The notes under the pieces: generated by a model | What the model was told of the DNA's origin: nothing | Seen by the model: the letters and a program-made list of their open reading frames with translations, nothing else | Database searches by the model: none | Shown: positions 52,813 through 61,833 of the stretch, piece by piece | Layout of the letters: every line of letters starts with the position of its first letter | Numbering within the stretch: the first letter of the stretch is position 1 | Program-made: the position numbers and the translations under genes | Assembly: GCF_000378425.1 (NCBI RefSeq) | Contig: NZ_KB899814.1 | Coordinates: 54,463 to 118,462, forward strand | Source of the DNA: Cohnella laeviribosi DSM 21336 | Lineage (GTDB): Bacteria; Bacillota; Bacilli; Paenibacillales; Paenibacillaceae | DNA: 64,000 nucleotides | Direction of reading: 5' to 3'

Positions 52813-54776
52813 TCCAGAATCCCCTCTTCCTCTTCAAGTTCTTTGAGCACTTGCTTGAGTCTGGCCGCCACTTCCTGCAACGAGCCCTGAAGCTGGCACG
52901 CCGCGTTGGAGAGATGCCCGCCGCCGCCGAGCCGTTCCATGACGACCTGAACGTTGATTTGGCCGAGCGAACGGGCGCTGATGCCCACCAGTCCGTCCGT
53001 CCGCATCGCGACCACGAACGAAGCGCGGACGCCCGACATATTCAGCAGCGTATCGGCGGCCTGCGCGATCAAAAGCTGCGTAACCGGCTGGGCGTTCGTG
53101 GCCACGGCGATGGCGATGTCGTCGCGGTACATTTCGGCGTGCCGGATGATTTCCGCTTTTCTGACGTATTCCTCGAGATTCTCCTTGAGCATGCGCTGGA
53201 TCATCGTGGAGTCGGCCCCGTTGCGTCGCAGGAACGACGCCGCCTCGAACGTGCGCGAGCCTGTGCGCATCGCAAAGCTCTTCGTGTCGACGGTGATGCC
53301 GGCGAGCAAAGCGGTCGCTTCCCGCACGTCCAGCACGACCCGGTCGTGAATGTACTGCAGCACCTCGGTAACCAGCTCGCAGGTCGAGGAGGCGTACGGC
53401 TCCATATAAATAAGCACGGCGTCATCGATAAATTCCTCGCTGCGCCGATGGTGGTCGATGATGACAATCCGCTCCGTCTGCTGCAGCAGCTTCGGCTCCT
53501 CGACCATCGAAGCCCGGTGCGTGTCGACGACGACGACAAGCGACCGCTTGCCGGCCATCGCCAAGGCCTGTTCCGGGGAGACGAATCTTTTGAACAGCTT
53601 CTCGTCCTCGCGAATCATGTCCATCATCCGCTCAATCGCCGGATTGACCGATTCCAGCACGATATACGCTTCCTTGCCGAACTGCCGGGCCGCCTTGACG
53701 ACCCCGATCGCCGCGCCGATGGCGTCCATATCCGGCATTTTATGCCCCATGACGACGATATTGTCGCTCTCTTTGATCAAATCGCGCAGCGCATGGGCAA
53801 TCACCCGCGCCCGCACTCGCGTGCGCTTCTCGACCGCGTTGCTTTTGCCGCCGTAGAAGCTTTGCCTTTCGCCGACCTTGACGACCGCCTGGTCGCCCCC
53901 GCGTCCGAGCGCAATGTCAAGGCTGCCTTGCACCAGATGCCCGAGCTCCTCGAAATTGTCGGTCCCCGAAGCGAAACCGATCGAAAGCGTCATCGGCAGC
54001 TTCTGGTCCATCGTAATCTCCCGCACTTCGTCGAGCAGCTCGAACCGGGATTGTTCCAGCTTGCGCAGCGCCAGCTGGTTGGCAATGACCATATACCGGT
54101 CCGACGACAGCCGCCGGAGCAGAAGCCCGTATTCTCTCGCCCATTCGTTGATCTTGCCGGTGACCTTGGACAGCATCAGCGCCCGCTGCTGCTCATCCAT
54201 CCCCTGGGTAACTTCCTCCAGGTTATCCATCATCACGATGCCGAGCGCCAGCTTTTCATTCTCGTACTTTTGCTTGATCGTCCAGCTGTCCGTGATGTCC
54301 GTTACGTACATAACCCTCTCCCGGGTGCGGAACAGCATTTCATACACCCGGCCGTTAATTTGGATCTCGCCGCGGTTCGGTTCTCTATCTTTGACGGGAA
54401 CGTGCAGTCCCGGAAAAATATCCGTCAACGCCATGCCGACCACGGACGGCCGTCCCGTAACATGCGACAGATAAGCGTTGTGCCATTGAACTTCCTGTTC
54501 TTCGTTGTAGAGCACAATGCCGAACGGAAGCGTACCGACGACGTCGTTTCCGACACCCTTGATTCGGTAGGAGAGGGTAAGCACGTAATCGTTCAATTCT
54601 TTGCGAAAGGCGCGTTCCGCAAGCACCGCGTACACGGCCACACCGGCGCCCAGCACCAGCGCAATCAGGCCGGTCACCCACTGGTACCAGGCCAAAACGG
54701 CCGTCAGCAGCAAAATGAGGACCAATGCCCATACATTGTGCATGCCGTGCCATCGCTGAACGAGAAACTTGGGCAT
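52809..54776 (-). CDS. gdpP: c-di-AMP phosphodiesterase GdpP (YybT)
   Basis: 655 residues, as in B. subtilis. Two N-terminal membrane helices (about 12-60), a PAS-like domain ('[20 protein letters not shown]'), a degenerate GGDEF domain and a DHH/DHHA1 phosphodiesterase: '[17 protein letters not shown]', '[11 protein letters not shown]', 'IVIIDHHRR' and, near the end, '[13 protein letters not shown]'. Hydrolyses c-di-AMP, linking potassium balance and cell-wall stress. Follows yybS by 54 bases and overlaps rplI. Confidence 0.95.
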   Translation of the reverse strand: MPKFLVQRWHGMHNVWALVLILLLTAVLAWYQWVTGLIALVLGAGVAVYAVLAERAFRKELNDYVLTLSYRIKGVGNDVVGTLPFGIVLYNEEQEVQWHNAYLSHVTGRPSVVGMALTDIFPGLHVPVKDREPNRGEIQINGRVYEMLFRTRERVMYVTDITDSWTIKQKYENEKLALGIVMMDNLEEVTQGMDEQQRALMLSKVTGKINEWAREYGLLLRRLSSDRYMVIANQLALRKLEQSRFELLDEVREITMDQKLPMTLSIGFASGTDNFEELGHLVQGSLDIALGRGGDQAVVKVGERQSFYGGKSNAVEKRTRVRARVIAHALRDLIKESDNIVVMGHKMPDMDAIGAAIGVVKAARQFGKEAYIVLESVNPAIERMMDMIREDEKLFKRFVSPEQALAMAGKRSLVVVVDTHRASMVEEPKLLQQTERIVIIDHHRRSEEFIDDAVLIYMEPYASSTCELVTEVLQYIHDRVVLDVREATALLAGITVDTKSFAMRTGSRTFEAASFLRRNGADSTMIQRMLKENLEEYVRKAEIIRHAEMYRDDIAIAVATNAQPVTQLLIAQAADTLLNMSGVRASFVVAMRTDGLVGISARSLGQINVQVVMERLGGGGHLSNAACQLQGSLQEVAARLKQVLKELEEEEGILE

Positions 54777-54830
54777 GTAAAGCTCCGCTCCCTTGCTCGG
54801 TGAATTCGCGATATCCGTCCGCTCGCAAAT

Positions 54831-55751
54831 TTACATTCGGGTGAAGTTCTTCCTCAGCGGAAAGGCCACGTCCAGCAGCCCGATCAGGTAAAACGGAGGA
54901 TAAAGAAGGATCGGCACCGCAATCAAAACCGGTACGGCTTTATGCCAGCCCTTGACGCTGGCGAGGTAGAAGAAAAAGGCGATCGCCTGGATCGTAAAAG
55001 CAAACCGCAATACCGGCACCGCATTGGCCGTGACCATGCTCAGAAAGTTGTTGCTGTCCGCGGGAATGACGAAGCTGAGCACAAGGGCGATCAGGTAATA
55101 GAAAACCATGCTGCGCGGCAGCATCCACGTCCTCATCTGCGGCAGCGCCGGCGTCTCGATCCCGCTTATCGCCAAGGCCCGCCGCGACAGAATATGCGTA
55201 ACGGAGGCCAAAGCAAACGACGCGAGCAGGAGCAGCGCCGGCAGCATCGTCACGATGGCGTTGCTCAGCTGGTCGACCGTATCCGAGGCCCAATCCTCCG
55301 GCAAGAGCGTGCCCGAAGCATTGAGCGCGCGGGCCGTTTCTTCCAGCAGTTGCGTCAAATAGGACGACAAGTCCAGATCGAACTGCATCGACAACACGAT
55401 CAATTCCAGCAGCAGTTGCGCGAGCAAAACCACAAATCCGATCAGAATGACTTTTTTCGGGGCCGTTCTTTTTTTGTACAAGTGACCCATCACGATCGAC
55501 GGAATCAGGAAAAATAAGCCGAACGTCAACGCAACCGGAGCGTAGGAACCCGACAGCAAAAAGGCGGCGGCGACAACGCACGCCATATGCGCGGCAAACG
55601 AGAGCGGCTTAAGCATCGTATACAGCACGACCATCGGGGTCATCAGCAAAAACAAGGTCACGATATTGAGCATCGTCGGAATGCTTAACAGCAGAAACAG
55701 CGCCGCCGCGCTCCAGGCTACGGACTTCCAGCCAATATTCAATGGGGTCAC
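54831..55751 (-). CDS. yybS: YybS-like membrane protein (DUF2232)
   Basis: 306 residues with eight or so membrane helices and the DUF2232 pattern ('FLLIPSIVMGHLYKKRTAPKKVILIG'). Its start overlaps the MazG-like gene's stop by 4 bases, and gdpP follows. Conserved in this position in Firmicutes; the function is unknown, though ECF transporter S-component-like folds have been proposed for the family. Confidence 0.88.
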   Translation of the reverse strand: MTPLNIGWKSVAWSAAALFLLLSIPTMLNIVTLFLLMTPMVVLYTMLKPLSFAAHMACVVAAAFLLSGSYAPVALTFGLFFLIPSIVMGHLYKKRTAPKKVILIGFVVLLAQLLLELIVLSMQFDLDLSSYLTQLLEETARALNASGTLLPEDWASDTVDQLSNAIVTMLPALLLLASFALASVTHILSRRALAISGIETPALPQMRTWMLPRSMVFYYLIALVLSFVIPADSNNFLSMVTANAVPVLRFAFTIQAIAFFFYLASVKGWHKAVPVLIAVPILLYPPFYLIGLLDVAFPLRKNFTRM

Positions 55752-56050
55752 CTCTTGCGAATATGATCTTCGAGCGCAGACAGATCCCTGTATTGATCCT
55801 CAAGCTGATGGCCTTCTTGCTTCAGCTTGGCCAGCTTTTCGGCAATCGCATGATCCAGTTCCCGGTACGGAACGCCGAGTCTGCGTCCCAGAATATACCC
55901 GCTGGCGATCAATCCGGCCAAACTGTCCGAAATGCGCAAAGCGCTTCCGTCCCACATCGCTTTGAACAAGCGGGAAACCTGATCGAGCAACTCCGTCTTC
56001 AGCCATTCGATAAGCTTGGCTCGCGTGGCGACATCCAGTTCGCGTTCCAT
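55748..56050 (-). CDS. MazG-like protein
   Basis: 100 residues, all helical: 'RAKLIEWLKTELLDQVSRLFKAMWDGS' and 'DSLAGLIASGYILGRRLGV' with the pattern of the MazG-like family that accompanies yybS in Paenibacillus. The canonical MazG EExxE metal motif is not obvious, so nucleotide hydrolysis is uncertain. Coupled to yybS (ATGA). Confidence 0.7.
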   Translation of the reverse strand: MERELDVATRAKLIEWLKTELLDQVSRLFKAMWDGSALRISDSLAGLIASGYILGRRLGVPYRELDHAIAEKLAKLKQEGHQLEDQYRDLSALEDHIRKR

Positions 56051-56200
56051 CGCCTAAACCCGTCCCTTCTTCGGATCCTTAATCGTCCAAACTTCGGGTG
56101 TCTGACCGTAAAAGCTGCAATCTTCATTATAGCATAAAATGAGCGGCCACCAAGCATTCTCCGATGCGCCGGGCGCCGCCGTAAGGCTCCTCAAATGCGC

Positions 56201-56230
56201 AAATAACGGCCACCCGAGTGACCGTTATTT
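56201..56230 (-). terminator. Hairpin after the CBS-domain gene
   Basis: AAATAACGGCCAC with GTGACCGTTATTT (one mismatch) forms a 13-base stem with a four-base loop, 34 bases after the CBS gene's stop. The T content lies within the stem (minus GTTATTTG). Probably a terminator. Confidence 0.6.
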
Positions 56231-56263
56231 CGTTCAAATCTGGGCCCTTAAGCACGGCCCCGA

Positions 56264-56704
56264 TCAATGTTTTCGCTGCAAGCTCTCGGCGTTCCGGTTC
56301 GGCGCCAGCATCAGCCGCTCGCAATAATCGATAATGTCGCTGCGCCGGACGATGCCGATAAACCGGCTCATGTCGTCCACAACCGGCACGAAGTTCTGGG
56401 TTTTGGCCAGGGAGATCAAATCTTCCATATTGGCATCGATCCGGACGGGAAATACGTTCCGGCGGAATTCGATTTCGGATAACTGAACGCGGTGCGCGGT
56501 ATCGAAACGGACGTCGGGGTTGTTTTTAAAGTACCAAAGCAGATCTCCCTCGGTCACCGTGCCGACGTATTCGCCGTTCTCGCCGAGGACGGGGACCGCG
56601 GTATAGCAGTGGCGCTCCATCCGCTCGAGCGTCTGCCTCAAGGTCGCGGTGACCGGCAGACAGACAACCTCCTGCTTCGGCAGAAGAAAAAAAGCGATGT
56701 TCAT
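56264..56704 (-). CDS. CBS-pair domain protein
   Basis: 146 residues made of two CBS motifs: 'CYTAVPVLGENGEYVGTVTEGDLLW' and 'NFVPVVDDMSRFIGIVRRSDIIDY'. Such stand-alone CBS pairs bind adenine nucleotides (sometimes c-di-AMP, as CbpA/B/DarB). The sequence resembles DarB/YkuL-type proteins, so a c-di-AMP link to the nearby gdpP is possible but unproven. Own transcription unit. Confidence 0.82.
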   Translation of the reverse strand: MNIAFFLLPKQEVVCLPVTATLRQTLERMERHCYTAVPVLGENGEYVGTVTEGDLLWYFKNNPDVRFDTAHRVQLSEIEFRRNVFPVRIDANMEDLISLAKTQNFVPVVDDMSRFIGIVRRSDIIDYCERLMLAPNRNAESLQRKH

Positions 56705-56867
56705 CCTTTCCTCTCCCCTGTCGCGACGGTTTCAAACAAAAGCGCCGAAGCCAACCTTGCTCCGGCCGTTTCATTATAACATGAGCGTGCGATGTCTCAC
56801 CATGTTTCGCTCCGTGATTTTCGTTCGAGGCCCGAAGCCGCCAGTACCATGCAGGAATGGAAAAATC

Positions 56868-56908
56868 AAAAACCCCTCCGGAATGCGCAGAACATTCCGA
56901 AGGGGTCC
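56868..56908 (-). terminator. rpsF-ssb-rpsR terminator
   Basis: On the minus strand ACCCCTTCGGAATG, loop, CATTCCGGAGGGGT, then TTTTGATTTTT. A perfect-looking stem 13 bases after the rpsR stop. Confidence 0.9.
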
Positions 56909-56921
56909 GCATGATCGCCGA

Positions 56922-57251
56922 TTACTCGGTGGTGTAAGGCAGAAGCGCCATTTGGCGGGCGCGCTTAACCGCGACCGTCAGCATGCGTTGGTACTTCGCC
57001 TTCGTACCGGTTACGCGGCGGGGCAGGATTTTGCCGCGCTCGCTGATGAACTTGCGGAGCAAGTCCAGGTCTTTGTAATCGATGTGCGTGATTTTATTCA
57101 CCGTGAAGTAGCACACTTTGCGGCGCTTGTTGCGGCCGCGGCGGAATTTGCGGGGTTCGCGTTGTTCGCGGCCTTCGCCTCCGGCAGCGCGATTTTCGCG
57201 GGGTGCGCGCTCTTCACGAGCAGCTTGTGCAGTTTGTTGTTGTTCGCTCAC
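56922..57251 (-). CDS. rpsR: 30S ribosomal protein S18
   Basis: 109 residues. The conserved S18 body starts at '[38 protein letters not shown]' (seen in parts) and ends '[13 protein letters not shown]'. About 30 residues rich in Glu, Arg and Gln precede it; extended N-termini are found in Paenibacillus S18, but the first part could be shorter if an internal start is used. Third gene of rpsF-ssb-rpsR. Confidence 0.93.
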   Translation of the reverse strand: MSEQQQTAQAAREERAPRENRAAGGEGREQREPRKFRRGRNKRRKVCYFTVNKITHIDYKDLDLLRKFISERGKILPRRVTGTKAKYQRMLTVAVKRARQMALLPYTTE

Positions 57252-57272
57252 GTTTTCTCCGTCCTTCCTGTC

Positions 57273-57764
57273 TTAGAATGGCAAATCATCGTCCGATATA
57301 TCAATCGGCTTGCCGTCATCAGCAAACGGGTCACCGCTGTTGCCGCCGCGCGAACCGAAGCTCCCGCGGTTTCCGCCGCCATACCCGCCGTAAGTTCCCG
57401 ATCCGGCTCCGAAATCGTCCCGTCCCTGTCCGCCGCTCTCGCGGTTCGGCGATTCGAGAAAACGGACGTTGTCCGCAATCACTTCCGTTACGTATACCCG
57501 GCGGCCTTCGTTGTTTTCGTAGTTGCGCACTTGAATGCGCCCTTCCACGGCGGCCAGACGGCCCTTCCGAAGGTAATTCGCGCAGGTTTCGGCCAGTTGG
57601 CGCCACGTTACGATCGGGATGAAATCCGCTTCGCGTTCTCCCTGATCGCGGGAAAACGGGCGGTCAACCGCAAGCGTAAATTGGGCAACGGCCACGCCCG
57701 AAGGCGTATAACGGAGTTCGGGATCCCTGGTCAGGCGTCCGATCAGAATGACCCGGTTCAACAC
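57273..57764 (-). CDS. ssb: Single-stranded DNA-binding protein
   Basis: 163 residues: OB-fold '[22 protein letters not shown]' (as two blocks) through '[14 protein letters not shown]', a Gly/Arg-rich linker and the acidic tail 'DISDDDLPF' that recruits partner proteins. The GTG at 57764 is preferred (family start 'VLNRV', with TAGGGGGG before) to the upstream ATG of the open frame. Between the S6 and S18 genes as usual. Confidence 0.95.
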   Translation of the reverse strand: MLNRVILIGRLTRDPELRYTPSGVAVAQFTLAVDRPFSRDQGEREADFIPIVTWRQLAETCANYLRKGRLAAVEGRIQVRNYENNEGRRVYVTEVIADNVRFLESPNRESGGQGRDDFGAGSGTYGGYGGGNRGSFGSRGGNSGDPFADDGKPIDISDDDLPF

Positions 57765-57829
57765 GGTGGATTCCCCCCTACTCATGACGGCTCAGGCGGG
57801 TTGCCGCCAGGCTGTCGTGCAGTGTTCAA

Positions 57830-58120
57830 TCAAGCAACGACGTCTTTGACAATGATGTGGCGAATGACTTCGTCCGTAATCTTCAGGACGCGTTCCAGTT
57901 CGGCCACAACCGAAGCAGGCGCCGAAAACTGAACCAGCACATACGTGCCTTCGCGGTACTTCTTGATCTCGTAAGCGAGGCGCTGCTTCTTCGGCGCTTC
58001 CGCTTTCAGGATCTCGCCGCCGCCGCTCGTGATGATGCTTTGGAATTTCTCCGTGACAGCAGGAACGGCTTCTTGGTCCACGTCCGGGCGGATGATGTAC
58101 ATCAACTCGTATTTGCGCAT
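57830..58120 (-). CDS. rpsF: 30S ribosomal protein S6
   Basis: 96 residues, 'RKYELMYIIRPDVDQEAVPAV' to 'RHIIVKDVVA'; the core 'LAYEIKKYREGTYVLVQF' is canonical. First gene of the operon; AGGAGGTAGAAGG precedes the ATG. The 58121-58364 stretch upstream is 240 bases without a gene and presumably carries the operon promoter and leader. Confidence 0.96.
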   Translation of the reverse strand: MRKYELMYIIRPDVDQEAVPAVTEKFQSIITSGGGEILKAEAPKKQRLAYEIKKYREGTYVLVQFSAPASVVAELERVLKITDEVIRHIIVKDVVA

Positions 58121-58364
58121 GTTCCTTCTACCTCCTTTTGGTCTTTGGCCCCCCGCTTGGCATACCGCGTTATGCGGCCGAGGAGCAAGGAGTACACGAT
58201 GGCTAAAACCGAAATCGCATACCTAATCAGAGTAACACAACACCGATAAAATCTCAAGAGATTGCTATAAACCCGAATGCGCAAGCTGCCGGCGGCCGGC
58301 TTGTTTCCGGACCCGAATAGGCTTGCCGCATTTGGCGGAACACTAACGGTCGGAGGTGAGCCCG

Positions 58365-58547
58365 ATGGGTGAATGGAGCGAATTCGAGCCCGGCGACCGC
58401 GCGCCCAACGAAGGCGTGTATATTGAAGTGGGCGAAGCGTCGTTTCATACCGGCATACAAAATCCGAAACGCGTGCATCTGAAAAAGGGCGAGCGGTTCC
58501 CCGATACCGCGAACAAAAACCGCAAGTGGAAAAGATTCGAACGATGA
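58365..58547 (+). CDS. YjzC-like small protein
   Basis: 60 residues. 'EFEPGDRAPNEGVYIEVGE' and 'NPKRVHLKKGERFPDTANKNRKWK' match the YjzC family over its full length. Short basic protein of unknown function. The ATG at 58365 follows GGAGGTG; the upstream in-frame ATG lacks a site. Confidence 0.85.
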   Translation: MGEWSEFEPGDRAPNEGVYIEVGEASFHTGIQNPKRVHLKKGERFPDTANKNRKWKRFER

Positions 58548-58559
58548 CGTCTTATGGGA

Positions 58560-58955
58560 TTTCGTTATTTTTCACGGCGAAGGAATAAAGAAAATCGATT
58601 CGGGACACTCTAACTGTCGGCGACGAACAGAGAGGTGTGGTTCCATTGAACCCATTCAGGCAACAGCCGTCAACAGGCAAGCCGGAGGAAAGCTCGTACC
58701 AAACGGAGTAGGACGGGAGTGTTGCGCCAAAGACACGTTCTAGGCAACACCTAAGCCCTAAAGGGCCCTGCAATCCGAATCGCTGGTGAACGACCGGGCT
58801 CAAACGGCTGCGCATCTCAAAGGACGCACAGCCGCTTATGCCAAAACCGTCCGGTTCGTTCCGGATGTCGCGGTCTTCACGAAAAGGCAACGTTTCGGCA
58901 ACGGCTTCAACATCAATCGTCGCCCGAAGGGCCCCTTAACGGGGTCCTTTGTCAT
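58560..58955 (+). other. Unassigned stretch with several hairpins, ending in a terminator
   Basis: No convincing gene on either strand (the minus frame 58552-58890 is open but has neither ribosome site nor recognisable motif). Several stems are visible: GTTGCGCC with GGCAAC near 58720-58748, ACGGCTGCGC with GCACAGCCG near 58808-58837, and AAGGGCCCC with GGGGTCCTTT at 58927-58950, which is a good plus-strand terminator. Could be a non-coding RNA, or a decayed mobile element or gene. Confidence 0.35.
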
Positions 58956-59067
58956 TTAAGCAAAAAACAACCGCCCCGGCGGATCGGAAGCGGCTCTCTT
59001 CGTCGATGTCGATATGGAAAATAAAAAACAGCTCGTGTCGAGCCGCATTTCTCCTGATGATCGTCGG

Positions 59068-59158
59068 TGGCGGAGAGGGTGGGATTCGAACCCACGCACG
59101 CCTTGCGACGCCTAGTTGATTTCGAGTCAACCCCCTTGGACCACTTGGGTACCTCTCC
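59068..59158 (-). tRNA. tRNA-Ser (anticodon CGA)
   Basis: Acceptor stem GGAGAGG pairs with CCTCTCC, then G and encoded CCA. Anticodon stem-loop GTTGA CTCGAAA TCAAC gives CGA (decoding UCG). A long variable arm (GGCGTCGCAAGGCGT, with hairpin) and T-arm GTGGGTTCGAATCCCAC confirm a serine tRNA. 91 bases including CCA. Confidence 0.96.
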
Positions 59159-59211
59159 GCAACAGGAGTTATCATATCATATTCTTGTCCGTCTTGCAAC
59201 TGTTTTCGCGG

Positions 59212-59433
59212 CTATTTTTCCGTTTCCGCCGCCGTTTCGCCGCCGCCCGAGCGGAGCACTTTTTTCATACTTTTCTCAAATTTGGCACGGGGTAGCAAAA
59301 TGCTGTGCTTGCACTTCACGCACTTGATCCGGATATCCATCCCCATGCGAATAATTTCCATTTCGTTCGCCCCGCATGGATGCGGCTTTTTCATCTGAAC
59401 GACATCGCCGAGCTGAAATACTTTTTTATCCAT
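59212..59433 (-). CDS. DUF951 protein (YyzM-like)
   Basis: 73 residues: 'QLGDVVQMKKPHPCGANEMEIIRMGMDIRIKCVKCKHSILLPR' (as overlapping parts) is DUF951, with a Cys-x-x-Cys and another Cys that may bind zinc. Directly after the MscS gene (stop adjoining start), a conserved pairing near the origin. Confidence 0.9.
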   Translation of the reverse strand: MDKKVFQLGDVVQMKKPHPCGANEMEIIRMGMDIRIKCVKCKHSILLPRAKFEKSMKKVLRSGGGETAAETEK

Positions 59434-60330
59434 TTACCCCACCACCCGTTCGCTTGCCTCGCGCGAAAAATAACGCGGATTTTCCGCCGCCTCGAACGCT
59501 TTTTTCAATTCGGCGTTAAGCCGTCTGGAGACGGAGCCTTGCGTGTTCGGTTTGCATACGGCCGTAATCCGCAGGACAACATCGCTTGCGCCCATCGATT
59601 GAACGCCCAGCAGCTCCGGCTTGCCGATGACGTTCGGGTCTTCAAAGCGGTTGAGGACGCTGCGGATCGTGTCCGTCGCCTCATCCAGCGAATCGGTGGC
59701 CGCAACCGAAAAATCGACGACGGCCAGCGATTCGTGAACCGAATAATTGGTTACATCCACAATCGATCCGTTCGGAATGATATGCACTTCGCCCGTCCAG
59801 TTGCGGATTCTCGTCGAACGCAGGCCTATCATTTCCACGGTGCCCTTGAATTTTCCCGTTTCGATCACGTCGCCTACGGAAAAATGATCCTCCAAAATGA
59901 TGAAGAAGCCGGATATGATGTCCTTCACCAGACTCTGCGCTCCAAAGCCGATCGCAAGCCCGACGACCCCGGCCCCCGCAAGCAGCGGTCCGAGACTGAT
60001 ATGGAATTCGCTCAAAATAAGCAGAATCACAATGAAGTTGATGGCGTAGCCGGCCGTGTTTTTGAGCAGCTTGCCTACGGTTTGCACGCGCCGCGTGCGG
60101 ATTTTCAGCCGCTTGGCGGAGCGCGCGTGCGTAAACTGGTCGATGATCCGGTTGACCATAATGCGGGCGATCCGGCTGATCACCAGAATCATCACGATTC
60201 GCAGCAGCACTTCCAATGCCGCCATCCACATCGAGGTATCGGTGACCGTCGCCCAGATGCCTTCCACGAATTGCTGCCAAAGACCGGTGTTGTCCGCCAG
60301 CGTCTGTTCCCAATCATTTGCCGCAGTCAT
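59434..60330 (-). CDS. MscS-type small-conductance mechanosensitive channel
   Basis: 298 residues: three membrane helices, the pore-lining 'LLAGAGVVGLAIGFGAQSLVKDIISGFFIILE' (Gly/Ala-rich TM3, seen in parts), 'FSVGDVIETGKFKGTVEMIGLRSTRIR' and a cytoplasmic beta domain. Releases ions at osmotic downshock. First of two coupled genes with DUF951. Confidence 0.93.
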   Translation of the reverse strand: MTAANDWEQTLADNTGLWQQFVEGIWATVTDTSMWMAALEVLLRIVMILVISRIARIMVNRIIDQFTHARSAKRLKIRTRRVQTVGKLLKNTAGYAINFIVILLILSEFHISLGPLLAGAGVVGLAIGFGAQSLVKDIISGFFIILEDHFSVGDVIETGKFKGTVEMIGLRSTRIRNWTGEVHIIPNGSIVDVTNYSVHESLAVVDFSVAATDSLDEATDTIRSVLNRFEDPNVIGKPELLGVQSMGASDVVLRITAVCKPNTQGSVSRRLNAELKKAFEAAENPRYFSREASERVVG

Positions 60331-60348
60331 CGATCGATCCCTCCGCTC

Positions 60349-60597
60349 CTACATGATTTGTTCGTAACCGCCCTCCGCTGCGGGACGGAATAGCCCCCGG
60401 ATTTCCACCTGCTCGTTTACGATCACTTGCCGGACCGTATCCAGCGCCTCTTCGGAAAATTCGATGGACAAGGCGCAGCCGGCCGTAATCTCTTTCGGCG
60501 TGGGACGGATATCTATCTCCACGTCGGCGTATTCCAGCAGCATCTCCGCTCTCAGCGCCTGCTGAGTGGAATCGAATGCGATCAAGATCGGATTCAT
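60349..60597 (-). CDS. DUF3343 protein
   Basis: 82 residues. 'LIAFDSTQQALRAEMLLEYADVEIDIRPTPKEITAGCALSIEF' (in parts) is DUF3343, related to small putative Se/S-transfer proteins; one conserved Cys ('GCAL'). ATG at 60597 with AAAGGTG nine bases upstream. Between MscS and divergent yyaC. Confidence 0.85.
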   Translation of the reverse strand: MNPILIAFDSTQQALRAEMLLEYADVEIDIRPTPKEITAGCALSIEFSEEALDTVRQVIVNEQVEIRGLFRPAAEGGYEQIM

Positions 60598-60647
60598 AGC
60601 GTTTCGGCACCTTTCTCCTATTAATCGCTCGCCGGCTTTTCCAATGA

Positions 60648-60677
60648 GTATAAAAGCATGGCTGCGTCCATATACTA
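60648..60677 (+). promoter_or_regulatory. Candidate forespore (sigma-F/G) promoter of yyaC
   Basis: GTATA (60648-60652), 18 bases, TATACTA (60671-60677), close to the sigma-G pattern GMATR-N18-CATNMTA (one mismatch in each). It lies 33 bases ahead of the yyaC start. In B. subtilis yyaC is a forespore gene, which supports the reading. Confidence 0.45.
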
Positions 60678-60710
60678 ATAACAACTTATGGGAGGAGGCG
60701 AAGCAGACGA

Positions 60711-61328
60711 ATGAACGGCGCTTGGGAGAAGCGGCAGCATTCAACGGTTGATCCGGCTGCGCTCTCTTTAAAAATCCATTACCACGACCCTACCGTTCTT
60801 CGCAAGCTGACGGAACGGATAGGAAGCCAATTGAAGCAACTGCCGCCGGACAGGCCTATCGCCGTCGTCTGCGTCGGCACAGACCGCTCGACGGGCGATT
60901 CCCTCGGCCCTCTTGTCGGCAGTCTGCTTTCTCGGGAACCGAACCCCAAATTCGAATTGTACGGCACCTTGGACGAACCCGTCCATGCCATGAACTTGAA
61001 CGACACGCTGCTTCGCATCAAGGGCGCTTCCCGCAATCCGTTTGTCATTGCCGTGGATGCATGTCTCGGACAAGTTTCCAGCGTCGGCTGCATTCAGTTC
61101 GGATTAGGTCCCGTTCACCCCGGAGCGGGCGTCAACAAAGAGCTTCCTCCCGTCGGCGATATTCATATCACCGGCATCGTGAACGTCGGCGGCTTTATGG
61201 AGTACTTCGTGCTGCAGAACACCCGTCTGAACCTGGTGATGAAGATGTCCGACGTGATCGCCCAGAGCATTCTGGACTCGATCCGCTCAGCGAGAACGGA
61301 ATCTATTCCTTTTGCATTGCCTGAATGA
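60711..61328 (+). CDS. yyaC: Spore protease-like YyaC
   Basis: 205 residues. 'AVVCVGTDRSTGDSLGPLVGSLL' and 'VIAVDACLGQVSSVGCIQFG' (as parts) plus 'VGDIHITGIVNVGGFMEYFVLQNTRL' are the family pattern, distantly related to GPR spore proteases. Sporulation gene in B. subtilis; the enzyme activity is not shown. GGGAGGAGG ahead of the ATG. Its 3' end overlaps the convergent DUF4446 gene by 26 bases. Confidence 0.92.
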   Translation: MNGAWEKRQHSTVDPAALSLKIHYHDPTVLRKLTERIGSQLKQLPPDRPIAVVCVGTDRSTGDSLGPLVGSLLSREPNPKFELYGTLDEPVHAMNLNDTLLRIKGASRNPFVIAVDACLGQVSSVGCIQFGLGPVHPGAGVNKELPPVGDIHITGIVNVGGFMEYFVLQNTRLNLVMKMSDVIAQSILDSIRSARTESIPFALPE

Positions 61329-61794
61329 TAGCGGTTTTCTCTTCCGGTGTAAGCATGTACGCCGATTGGCCTTTGTCGAGCGGCTTGGCATACAAAAAAG
61401 CCTGATCTCGGCTGTGAATGCCCGTAATGACAACGCCGTCCTGCTGATCGTTGACAATCGCCACGGAGAAGCTCAAATCGCTGCCCGTATCCGAAAACGC
61501 ATTGAACCGATGAACGCCGACCTGCCCCTTGAGCGAGGCCAGGCGTTTGTCTTGTTTGGCCAGGCGATCGTTCAGTTCGTCCTGACGCTGCCGGACATCG
61601 CTCACTTGCCGATGCAGCAATTCAAGCACGTCTTCCAACGCCGGCACGCCCGTCTCTCCCACAAGCTGGCGATGCGCTTTCCGCAGCTTGCGAACCTTGC
61701 TTCCCAGCACGATCAAGCCGATCAGCGCAACGACGGACAACAGGCCTTCCAATGCCACAATACCCAACCAAAACTCCTCATCCAGCCCGAACAT
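61303..61794 (-). CDS. DUF4446 membrane protein
   Basis: 163 residues: one membrane helix ('IVALEGLLSVVALIGLIVLGS'), a coiled coil ('DVLELLHRQVSDVRQRQDELNDRLAKQDK', in parts) and the soluble 'VGVHRFNAFSDTGSDLSFSVAIVN' domain, all diagnostic for DUF4446. ATG at 61794 selected for GGGGGAG six bases before it. Conserved next to parAB in Firmicutes; role unknown. Confidence 0.88.
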   Translation of the reverse strand: MFGLDEEFWLGIVALEGLLSVVALIGLIVLGSKVRKLRKAHRQLVGETGVPALEDVLELLHRQVSDVRQRQDELNDRLAKQDKRLASLKGQVGVHRFNAFSDTGSDLSFSVAIVNDQQDGVVITGIHSRDQAFLYAKPLDKGQSAYMLTPEEKTAIIQAMQKE

Positions 61795-61833
61795 GCTTGT
61801 CTCCCCCATGCTATCCAATCGATGTAGATGTAT

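Noticed and set aside
52851..54803. Open frame of 650 residues on the plus strand
   Set aside because: Antisense shadow of gdpP; composition dominated by Arg, His, Asp and Leu, no recognisable domain.
58121..58364. S6:S18-binding leader motif upstream of rpsF
   Set aside because: A GC-rich stem with CCG is present, but I could not match the conserved layout of that leader.
58552..58890. Protein of 112 residues on the minus strand
   Set aside because: No ribosome site, unusual composition, and overlaps several stems that make better sense as RNA or debris.
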